A DNA stretch of 64,000 nucleotides from Anaerobium acetethylicum (GTDB lineage Bacteria > Bacillota > Clostridia > Lachnospirales > Lachnospiraceae). The stretch covers positions 552,291 through 616,290 of the forward strand of contig NZ_FMKA01000001.1 in NCBI RefSeq assembly GCF_900096945.1, in the 5' to 3' direction. Below, in pieces: positions 57,700 to 64,000 of this stretch. Both the position numbers and the translations under genes were made by a program. The notes under the pieces were generated by a model. That model searched no databases, was not told where the DNA came from, and worked only from the letters and a program-made list of their open reading frames with translations. The first letter of the stretch is position 1, and every line of letters begins with the position of its first letter.

Positions 57700-58602
57700 T
57701 TATCCCGGATGGTGCGCACAGTCCGGTTTTTCTTCCTCTTTTTCCGTCCCCTTCAGGCACAGGAAGGCCGCCAGGTTGCCGCGCTTTCCTTTCGTCGCCC
57801 TGTGGGAAAAGAGAAGTTCCGGATTGCAGCAGGTGCATAGATCAGTAACGCTGATCTTCTCCGGTCTGATTCCCGCCTCCAGCATTATCATTTCATTTGC
57901 CTTCCATAAATCCAGCTGATATTTCCCATTTCCCTTATGTGTCAGAATAAGACTGCACTGTTCCTCCGTAAAGGCATCTCTGAAGGCTTCTGCCACGTCC
58001 TCGCTGACCTCATAGCAGTCCGCACATATAGAAGGCCCTATGGCCGCTATGAGGTCTTCCGGAGCCGTACCGAACTCCCTTGTCATGGCTTCCACTGTCC
58101 TTTTCCCAATTTTCCCTACAGTACCCTTCCATCCCGAATGGGCAAGGCCTATGGCTTTCCTGACCGGATCCACAAAAAAGAGGGGAACGCAGTCCGCATA
58201 GAACGTGACAAGGGGCAGCTCAGGCACATCCGTAATAAGCCCGTCTATCCCCTCATAATCCGGATTCCTTACAATTCCCTTTCCCCTGTCTTCCAGAGTC
58301 GCTTTCCTTATTTCCGTGAGATGGACCTGGTCCGAAAATACCAGGTCTCTCCATTCCATGCCCAGGGCTTCCGAAATACGCCTGAAATTCTCCCTGACGT
58401 CATCTTCCTGGTCCCCTCTTGAAAAACTCAGGTTCATGGTGCTCCATATTCCCCTGCTGACCCCTCCGAGCCTGGTGGAGAAGCCGTGCTTTACCGCACC
58501 TGATTCCTCTATGTCCGGAAACACAAGGAAGGGGACCTCCTTTTCTATTCTTAATTCCATATGTTTTCCGCCTTCTTTGCGGCTGAATTCCATGTCACCC
58601 AT
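57700..58602 (-). CDS. pgeF: peptidoglycan editing factor / multicopper-like laccase-domain protein
   Basis: A 300-residue protein of the YfiH/LACC1 family, reported as purine nucleoside phosphorylase/adenosine deaminase and as a peptidoglycan editing factor. Metal-site motifs: HGFSTRLGGVS, SDQVHLTEIR, DGLITDVPELPLVTFYADCV and GLAHSGWKGTV, ending with LCTCCNPELLFSHR. GGGAGGG before the first ATG. It lies 15 nt after yraN. Confidence 0.92.
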   Translation of the reverse strand: MGDMEFSRKEGGKHMELRIEKEVPFLVFPDIEESGAVKHGFSTRLGGVSRGIWSTMNLSFSRGDQEDDVRENFRRISEALGMEWRDLVFSDQVHLTEIRKATLEDRGKGIVRNPDYEGIDGLITDVPELPLVTFYADCVPLFFVDPVRKAIGLAHSGWKGTVGKIGKRTVEAMTREFGTAPEDLIAAIGPSICADCYEVSEDVAEAFRDAFTEEQCSLILTHKGNGKYQLDLWKANEMIMLEAGIRPEKISVTDLCTCCNPELLFSHRATKGKRGNLAAFLCLKGTEKEEEKPDCAHHPG

Positions 58603-58616
58603 TATTAACCCTCCCT

Positions 58617-58970
58617 TTATGCATGATCAAATGCATTTTTTATGACTTTTATATCCGCTCCCTGTATCAGTACCGCATCAAATCTGTATGGCCTGTCTGC
58701 CCTTAATCCGTGGGAATAGATATAGAAATCCGCGACCCGGCTGATCGTCTGCTGTTTTCTCCAGTTGATGGATTCTTCCGGGGTTCCTTTTTTCGTGGTT
58801 GACCGGTATTTGACCTCAACAAATACCAGATACCCCTCATGCCGTGCTATGATATCGATTTCTCCGCTGCGGCACCGGAAATTTCTCTCTTCTATTTTGT
58901 AACCCAGCCCTTCAAGATATTCCACGGCCATTTCCTCATAGCCGTTCCCAACTGTCCTCTTATTTATCAC
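58617..58970 (-). CDS. yraN: YraN family endonuclease-like protein
   Basis: A 117-residue protein with the restriction-endonuclease-like fold of the UPF0102/YraN family: GYEEMAVEYLEGLGYKIEER, CRSGEIDIIARHEGYLVFVE and VKYRS give the E, D and E-x-K catalytic pattern; RADRPYRFDAVLI follows. Its start overlaps the FlhB-tail gene by 11 nt. Biological role not settled; often in recombination/competence neighbourhoods. Confidence 0.92.
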   Translation of the reverse strand: MINKRTVGNGYEEMAVEYLEGLGYKIEERNFRCRSGEIDIIARHEGYLVFVEVKYRSTTKKGTPEESINWRKQQTISRVADFYIYSHGLRADRPYRFDAVLIQGADIKVIKNAFDHA

Positions 58971-59304
58971 TTAGCTTGCCCCTTATCCTGTCCATATCAT
59001 CAACAAATACGAGTATTTCCGCAACGGCCTCATAAAGCTCCGGCGGAATCAAATCTCCTATTTCAAGTTTCCCTAGCGTTTTTGCAAGTTTTTCGTCCTT
59101 GTGTAGCGGAACGTTCTCTTCCCTTGCCTTCTCGATGATCTTGTCAGCAAGGATCCCCCGTCCTGCTGCTATGATTTTGGGAGCCTGATCATCGGGATCA
59201 TACCCCAGGGCAACTGCCTGCCTGGTTTTTCCTTGTCCCGTGCTGACGCTTTCCACCTGACTGCCCCATCCTTCAAAGCTTCTTTTTCCTGCCTTTTCCT
59301 TCAT
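58960..59304 (-). CDS. FlhB C-terminal-like protein (EscU/YscU/HrcU family)
   Basis: A 114-residue stand-alone version of the cytoplasmic tail of the flagellar/type III export switch FlhB: QAVALGYDPDDQAPKIIAAG, ADKIIEKAREENVPLHKDEK and IGDLIPPELYEAVAEILVFV. The membrane domain of FlhB is absent and the usual NPTH autocleavage site is replaced. It lies 4 nt downstream of a FliK-like gene; the pair is commonly seen in Firmicutes, even non-flagellated ones. Confidence 0.88.
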   Translation of the reverse strand: MKEKAGKRSFEGWGSQVESVSTGQGKTRQAVALGYDPDDQAPKIIAAGRGILADKIIEKAREENVPLHKDEKLAKTLGKLEIGDLIPPELYEAVAEILVFVDDMDRIRGKLSDK

Positions 59305-59308
59305 ATGC

Positions 59309-60889
59309 TCACATCCTTACATCAAAGGCGTATTTTTTCATGCTGCCCTCTCCACAGCAGAGATCCAGAAATTCTTCTCTGTAATCGGCTGTCTTATCCC
59401 TTGTCTCCACGCTGAAGTCTGTATGGTATCCCTTTGCTTCCAGGCGGCCTTCAAGCTGCCCAATGCTTTCCTTCACGATCCTTGCAGATTCACCGTCCTC
59501 AAAAGAAAATCTCATGTTCATGTTTTTCCCCGACATCTGAACATGGATATCGACAGACCCCAGAGCATCCATGTCCAGATGGAGCAGAATGCTTATATCT
59601 CCATCTCCCTGGGCCAGCTTTTTCTTGTCCGTATAGACGTAAAGCTCGCTGTGGACAGTCTGGTTTCTGAGCCTTAGGGGAATCTGTATGTAGGCGAAAA
59701 GCTGGTTCAGCTGGTTCATGAAATCCAGGTTGTCCCTGAGGCTCCCGGCCTGTTTGGCAATCTCACGTGCCGGCCCCCCTGCCTGGTCCATGACCAGGTT
59801 CAGGCTTTTCGTCTGCCGGTCCAGTCTGTCATAGAGTTCTTCCAGGCCCTTCTCGTCTGCTATCTCTCCGGGACTTACAAGCCATGACGACCTGATGCCT
59901 TCCTTGAGCAGTTTTGCATATTCCGGGCTTCCGAACAGGTTCTCAAGCACCATTTTCATGGCCGTTTCTGATTCCGCCTGTCCGGATTGCCACTTTTGAC
60001 AGGAAGCTTTCAGGATCGTCAGCAGTTCTTTTTCCGAAATGCCGCCGCCTGCAACCCGTTCCCGTATGCCTTCCGGTACTCCAAGCGTTTCAAGCCTCCC
60101 AGCCAGCGTTTCCCTTTCCGATGGTTCCAGAAATCTTCCCAGGCCCGTTTCAGCGCCTGCTTTCTTCCATGATTCTGCTTCATTCTCCGGAAGGAAGGAT
60201 CCTCCAAAAATATCGAGAATCTTACTGTTCATTTCTATCATGCCAGCCTGGTTGCTGCCGCTTCCATCAAAACTGCCGCCAGCCCCCATGCTTTCAAGCA
60301 TTTCCGGAATTTTTCCCGCCAGATTTTCTATCTCCATCGCAATCCTGTGCTCATAATTCCTGTATCGTTCAAAAGACTCCAGATTCTTCCCTGTCACCGG
60401 CAGGCCCAATTTCCGGACTGAAACTATACTGTTTACATCAGAATCAGGAAATCCGGAAACAGATCTGTGCATTTCCTGCACAGCGCGCATGTCGACCGGC
60501 ATCTTCTTTTCCATCATGGCTTTTGCCATTTCCAGAGCCCTTTCGCCTGAAGGTATGCCGGCAGCCTCCAAAACCCGCATAAAAGCTGAATTATTCGTCC
60601 TGTAGTCTGCGACCGGGCTGATCACGATCTGCTCCCTGCTGCTCTGTTTCACCTGAAAGGATATCCGCTGTCCTATATACAGATCGACAGCTCCTTCCAG
60701 CCTTGCACTGATGGTTCTTCCGCCTTCCATGGCTATAACCACACTGTTATTGAGAATATCGATAACCTCGCCTGCAAAAATCTTGTCTGCGGCCAGCCCG
60801 TTCATGACGCCAGAGCTCTCCCTGCCGCCCGAAACCTGTTGTTCTGCAGGCTTAAATAAATTCATTATTCTGCTATACTCTATATTCAT
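59309..60889 (-). CDS. flagellar hook-length control (FliK)-like protein
   Basis: A 526-residue protein. N-terminal FAGEVIDILNNSVVIAMEGG and a helical middle part; C-terminal FliK-like domain with YIQIPLRLRNQTVHSELYVY, LLHLDMDALGSVDIHVQMSG and KNMNMRFSFEDGESARIVKE. The ATG at 60889 follows GGAGAG; an in-frame extension to 61087 runs through tandem repeats and is unlikely. No other flagellar gene is in the window except the FlhB-tail gene directly downstream. Whether the organism is motile cannot be told. Confidence 0.82.
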   Translation of the reverse strand: MNIEYSRIMNLFKPAEQQVSGGRESSGVMNGLAADKIFAGEVIDILNNSVVIAMEGGRTISARLEGAVDLYIGQRISFQVKQSSREQIVISPVADYRTNNSAFMRVLEAAGIPSGERALEMAKAMMEKKMPVDMRAVQEMHRSVSGFPDSDVNSIVSVRKLGLPVTGKNLESFERYRNYEHRIAMEIENLAGKIPEMLESMGAGGSFDGSGSNQAGMIEMNSKILDIFGGSFLPENEAESWKKAGAETGLGRFLEPSERETLAGRLETLGVPEGIRERVAGGGISEKELLTILKASCQKWQSGQAESETAMKMVLENLFGSPEYAKLLKEGIRSSWLVSPGEIADEKGLEELYDRLDRQTKSLNLVMDQAGGPAREIAKQAGSLRDNLDFMNQLNQLFAYIQIPLRLRNQTVHSELYVYTDKKKLAQGDGDISILLHLDMDALGSVDIHVQMSGKNMNMRFSFEDGESARIVKESIGQLEGRLEAKGYHTDFSVETRDKTADYREEFLDLCCGEGSMKKYAFDVRM

Positions 60890-60943
60890 GCTGCTCTCTC
60901 CATCTGGCTGACTCCGCGCATCTATGCCCTCCCTGGCATACAT

Positions 60944-61006
60944 GCACCTGTCTTTACTGCTTTGGCACCTGTCTTTATGGCTTTGACACCTGTCTTTACT
61001 GCTTTG
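60944..61006. repeat. 21-bp tandem repeat, three copies
   Basis: GCACCTGTCTTTACTGCTTTG at 60944-60964 with near-identical copies at 60965-60985 and 60986-61006, in the leader of the FliK-like gene (about 55 nt before its start). Unit length is a multiple of three, so the open frame upstream is preserved, but it is probably untranslated. Confidence 0.75.
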
Positions 61007-61025
61007 GCATCCTCTTTCGCCTAAA

Positions 61026-61057
61026 GACAATGCTAACCCCTTAGGATTAGCATTGTC
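61026..61057 (-). terminator. hairpin between rnhB and the FliK-like gene
   Basis: GACAATGCTAA (61026-61036) pairs with TTAGCATTGTC (61047-61057); a short T stretch follows on the minus strand. Probable terminator or processing site downstream of rnhB. Confidence 0.6.
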
Positions 61058-61124
61058 CGGCAGAACTGAGCCCTGCCATGTATTCAATTAATAAAATCCG
61101 GATCCTGGATCAAAAAAGGGATGC

Positions 61125-61889
61125 TCAAAGATTTTTTAAAAATGTGTTCCTGTGTATGGGTGATGGCCCGTGTACCCTGATGGCCTCCATGTGTGCCTGG
61201 GATCCATATCCCTTGTGGTCCCTGAATCCATATTCCGGCATGATTTCGTCATACTGCTTCATGAGGCGGTCTCTTGTCACCTTAGCGATTATGCTGGCCG
61301 CCGCTATGGAAATGCTCTTTGCATCGCCTTTTATGATCGGCACCTGCAAAATCTCGATTCCCGGTATGGTAACTGCGTCATTCAATAATATATCGGGCTG
61401 AACGCCAAGTTCCTTAAGGGCATTTTTCATGGCTTCATAGGTCGCCTGCAAAATGTTGATCTCATCAATCCTCTGGGGGCTGGCATATCCCACCCCTACA
61501 GCAACAGCCTTTTCCATAATGATGTCATACAATTCTTCACGCTTTTTTTCGCTGAGCTTCTTGGAATCGTTGATGTAAAGTATATCACAGTCCTCTGGAA
61601 GTATGACGGCTCCGGCAACAACAGGCCCTGCAAGGGGACCTCTTCCCGCTTCGTCGATGCCGCATATATAGCGGTATTCTCCGTATTTCCTCTCATACTC
61701 CTTCATGCAGTCGATCCTGTGTTTTTCCTCTTCTAATCTGAGCAGCTGTTTCTGGCATGCGCTTATGATGGATTTGACTCCTGCCCTGCCATCCGCTTCA
61801 TATTCTGCTATCAGATCCGGAAACCTCTCAATCCCCGCTTCCTGAAATTCTTTTTTTATTTCGCTGATTTTCTTTTCCATACCTATCAC
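61125..61889 (-). CDS. rnhB: ribonuclease HII
   Basis: A 254-residue RNase HII that cuts RNA in RNA-DNA hybrids, including single ribonucleotides. The catalytic string is YICGIDEAGRGPLAGPVVAG (Asp, Glu), then DSKKLSEKKREELYD, the metal Asp in ILLNDAVTI and SIAAASIIAKVTRDRLM. The N-terminal ~65 residues (IKKEFQEAGIERFPDLIAEY) form the extra domain seen in many Firmicute RNase HII. The start may be GTG at 61889 or ATG at 61880. It starts immediately after lepB. Confidence 0.95.
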   Translation of the reverse strand: MIGMEKKISEIKKEFQEAGIERFPDLIAEYEADGRAGVKSIISACQKQLLRLEEEKHRIDCMKEYERKYGEYRYICGIDEAGRGPLAGPVVAGAVILPEDCDILYINDSKKLSEKKREELYDIIMEKAVAVGVGYASPQRIDEINILQATYEAMKNALKELGVQPDILLNDAVTIPGIEILQVPIIKGDAKSISIAAASIIAKVTRDRLMKQYDEIMPEYGFRDHKGYGSQAHMEAIRVHGPSPIHRNTFLKNL

Positions 61890-61890
61890 T

Positions 61891-62490
61891 CTACTGGTGT
61901 TTTAAAATTCCGATTCCTTCAATCGGCCATATCCTGAGCCATGCACGTCCGATTATGTCTTCGCGGTTTACGTTTCCGACCCTGTCATCCCTGCTGTCCG
62001 AGCTTTCATTCCTGTTATCTCCCAGAACAAAATACTCATCCTTTCCAAGCTCTATCGGTTCGCCTGCAGCTCCGGCCGATTTCATCACTTCCCTGCCGTA
62101 GGACTCTTCCAGTTCCTTTCCATCAATATATATGACGCCATCTTTAATCTGAACCGTTTCGCCCGGAAGGCCGATAATCCTTTTGATATAATAGATATCC
62201 CCCCCATGTTCGAAAGGAAATACTATAATATCAAATCGTTCAGGTTCGGAAAACCTGTATGAAATCTTGTCTACGATCAGGTTATCCTTATCGCTGAGCG
62301 TGTATTCCATTGAGGATCCGCTTACCTGGGTCCTCTGCCCGACATAGGTTACGACAATCCATGTCAGAACAAGGACGATGCCCAGATAAAGCACCATGCT
62401 GAAAAGTTCCCTGAATACTCCGCCGACAGACATCTTTTCGGCATTTTTCCCTGCTTCCCCGTAATTCTCATCGTTTTTCTTCTTATTCAT
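61891..62490 (-). CDS. lepB: signal peptidase I
   Basis: A 199-residue type I signal peptidase. One membrane segment (about 30-50), catalytic Ser60 in QVSGSSMEYTL and Lys103 in YYIKRIIGLPGETVQI, then FVLGDNRNESSDSRDDRVG. GGGGGT precedes the ATG. It is one of two signal peptidase genes flanking rbgA; the other starts at the right edge. Confidence 0.95.
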   Translation of the reverse strand: MNKKKNDENYGEAGKNAEKMSVGGVFRELFSMVLYLGIVLVLTWIVVTYVGQRTQVSGSSMEYTLSDKDNLIVDKISYRFSEPERFDIIVFPFEHGGDIYYIKRIIGLPGETVQIKDGVIYIDGKELEESYGREVMKSAGAAGEPIELGKDEYFVLGDNRNESSDSRDDRVGNVNREDIIGRAWLRIWPIEGIGILKHQ

Positions 62491-62540
62491 ATCGTGACCC
62501 CCTGTATATCCTTTTACTATAGAACCCGATGACTGGACAA

Positions 62541-63410
62541 CTACTGATTCTCTGTTTCCGCTGCTTCAACCGGTGGAAATTCCAAAGTGATTTTTCCAAG
62601 ATTTCCGCTTCTGAAATCATCAATCAGTATGCCTGCGGCCTTGGAAGTGTCAAGCAGGTTGCCCTTAAGCCTGCAATGTCTGCTTTCGGCTATTCCATTC
62701 AAAATTTCGAGTGGTTCCGTTTCTTCATCTATGCCGTACCTCTTCTCCAGGGTACCTTTATACGACGCAAGAAGAAACTTGACAAGTTCAAATGCAAGTT
62801 CTTCAAGGTTTATGATATCATCTTTGATTGATCCGATAAAAGCCAGCCTCAGGCCTACTAACTGATCTTCGAATTTTGGCCAGAGAATACCCGGCGTATC
62901 CAGAAGCTCCAGGTTCTTATTCAGTTTGATCCACTGCTTTCCTTTTGTAACACCGGGCTTGTTTCCTGTCTTTGCGCATGCTCTTCCTGCATAGGAATTG
63001 ATGAAAGTAGACTTGCCTACATTGGGAATGCCTACAACCATAGCCCTGACCGGCCTGTTCAGGATTCCCTTCCTCTTATCTCTCGCAATCTTTTCCTTGC
63101 AGGCTTCCTGGATGACTCCGTTTATGGATTTTAAGCCGTTTCCGGTTTTTGAGTTCACTTTGACTACAAAAAAACCCTTCTTCTGGAAATATTCCGCCCA
63201 CATATCATTATATTTATCACTTGCAAGATCTGCTTTGTTCAGAAGTATCAGCCTTGCCTTGTTTTTTCCTAATTCATCTATATCAGGATTACGGCTGCTC
63301 AAAGGAATCCTTGCGTCCACAAGCTCTATTACCAGATCGATAAGCTTGATGTCCTCTTTCATCATCCTTTTTGCTTTTGTCATATGTCCCGGGTACCATT
63401 GAAAATTCAT
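62541..63410 (-). CDS. rbgA: ribosome biogenesis GTPase RbgA (YlqF)
   Basis: A 289-residue circularly permuted GTPase required for late 50S assembly. The motifs come in permuted order: G4 LLNKADL, then G1 GIPNVGKST, then G3 DTPG, with the N-terminal MNFQWYPGHMTKAKRMMKED. It lies between two lepB genes and upstream of rnhB, a neighbourhood conserved in Clostridia. Confidence 0.95.
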   Translation of the reverse strand: MNFQWYPGHMTKAKRMMKEDIKLIDLVIELVDARIPLSSRNPDIDELGKNKARLILLNKADLASDKYNDMWAEYFQKKGFFVVKVNSKTGNGLKSINGVIQEACKEKIARDKRKGILNRPVRAMVVGIPNVGKSTFINSYAGRACAKTGNKPGVTKGKQWIKLNKNLELLDTPGILWPKFEDQLVGLRLAFIGSIKDDIINLEELAFELVKFLLASYKGTLEKRYGIDEETEPLEILNGIAESRHCRLKGNLLDTSKAAGILIDDFRSGNLGKITLEFPPVEAAETENQ

Positions 63411-63453
63411 ATTATTTCCTCTCTATCTGTAAAGCCGGTTTTCCAGTATTATA

Positions 63454-64000
63454 CTACCTGCTTAATAATCCAAAATCAGAATACGGCGCAACCCTGAACC
63501 AGGCCTTGCCTCTTATATCCTTTATGTCTACATTTCCTATGTTTGCATATCTGCTGTCTTCACTGTTATTCCTGTTATCTCCGAGAACAAAGTATTCGTT
63601 TTTTTCAAGCCTGACTGGTTCTTCTGCAGTACCAGGCTTCAGAATCTCTTCTGCCTCTGTCTCCTCTTCCAGCACTTCGCCGTCAATATAGATTTCACCA
63701 TCTTTGATCTGCACAGTTTCACCAGGCAGTCCGATTACCCGTTTCACGTAAAAATGCGAGCTCTCATTGCCATTCGGCTTAAATACTACTATATCAAACC
63801 TTTTAGGAGTTCCAAACTTATATATCATCCTGTTGATCAGGATCTTATCTCCGTCAGCCAGGGTTGGCGACATGGACGGTCCAATCATGCTGGTCTTTTC
63901 GCCGAAAAACTGCACGATAACAGCGGCTGTCAGAATAACCACCAGGATATCGAAAACCCATCCCAGTATGCTTTTTAGCAGCCCTGCATTTATCTTTTTC
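63454..64000 (-). CDS. lepB: signal peptidase I, second copy, cut by the window edge
   Basis: The frame is open to position 64000, so the true start lies beyond the window. Visible: membrane segment WVFDILVVILTAAVIVQFF, catalytic Ser in MIGPSMSPTLADGD, Lys in FYVKRVIGLPGETVQIKDGE and the FVLGDNRNNSEDSR motif. It differs clearly from the lepB at 61891, so the two are old paralogues rather than a recent duplication. First gene in the direction of transcription of the lepB-rbgA-lepB-rnhB cluster as far as visible. Confidence 0.93.
   Translation of the reverse strand, partial: KKINAGLLKSILGWVFDILVVILTAAVIVQFFGEKTSMIGPSMSPTLADGDKILINRMIYKFGTPKRFDIVVFKPNGNESSHFYVKRVIGLPGETVQIKDGEIYIDGEVLEEETEAEEILKPGTAEEPVRLEKNEYFVLGDNRNNSEDSRYANIGNVDIKDIRGKAWFRVAPYSDFGLLSR

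Noticed and set aside
60944-61006. Possible CRISPR or short direct-repeat array
   Set aside because: Units are contiguous without spacers and there are only three; it is a simple tandem repeat.
60890-61087. N-terminal extension of the FliK-like protein including SSKDRCQS-type repeats
   Set aside because: The repeats are leader DNA; a good ribosome binding site exists for the ATG at 60889 and the extension crosses a terminator-like hairpin.

Overview
The window looks like a chromosomal segment of a low-to-mid GC Firmicute of the Lachnospiraceae / Clostridium cluster XIVa type. Evidence: strong GGAGG ribosome binding sites, the order secG-rnr-smpB-ssrA, a clostridial hydroxylamine reductase, a PDZ/radical-SAM DUF512 protein upstream of der-plsY-gpsA, paired signal peptidases around rbgA, and a tmRNA whose tag reads ADENLAYAA. 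No rRNA, tRNA or CRISPR array was seen. Assignment to family is inference from gene content.

Left part (1-14.1 kb): an alpha/beta hydrolase and an ADP-ribosylglycohydrolase, an XRE regulator paired with a small membrane protein that carries the same C-terminal domain, a GH2 beta-galactosidase divergent from an AraC regulator, sbcDC, an HNH nuclease with a small overlapping partner ORF, and the frameshifted 3' half of a large serine recombinase.

Middle part (14.1-38.6 kb): I read this as one 24.5 kb integrative element inserted at the 3' end of the tmRNA gene ssrA. A 19-bp piece of the ssrA 3' end is directly repeated at 14119-14137 and 38590-38608. A tyrosine integrase and a small excisionase-like gene lie just inside the left copy. 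Short repeats resembling integrase arm sites lie inside both ends (14199-14217 and 38399-38429). The right end carries a shortened replication-initiator-like gene, iteron-like TTCATACCA repeats with a perfect 21-bp inverted repeat, and a TTAGGGG/CCCCTAA hairpin. The cargo is an AbiE toxin-antitoxin pair with its own palindromic operator; two cytosolic iron-sulfur-flavoprotein-like proteins; two exported, membrane-anchored flavodoxins; three aldo/keto reductases, an AKR relic and an iron alcohol dehydrogenase; a DUF362 lipoprotein overlapping a YraQ-type permease; an OmpR-type two-component system; TetR and LysR regulators; and three surface-anchored esterases/hydrolases. Two cargo operons share an almost identical promoter-proximal direct repeat (TTGTGAGAA twice, 11-bp period), which suggests they form one regulon, probably of the local response regulator. 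Relics (RHS repeat, KptA, AKR) and small inverted-repeat elements show extensive decay and rearrangement. The serine recombinase relic on the left reads into the same 19-bp ssrA sequence, so at least two elements appear to have used this site in tandem.

Right part (38.6-64 kb): ordinary core genome. ssrA, smpB, rnr and secG (trans-translation, RNA decay, secretion) are followed by DUF1858 and hcp (nitrosative stress), scpAB (chromosome condensation), a metallophosphoesterase, a CoA-binding protein, an NCS2 purine permease, an RNA-processing-type metallo-beta-lactamase, gpsA-plsY-der-DUF512, a long-form PRPP synthetase, pgeF, yraN, FlhB-tail and FliK-like proteins, rnhB, lepB, rbgA and a second lepB that runs off the right edge. 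Most of these genes are on the minus strand, in short operons separated by clear intrinsic terminators.
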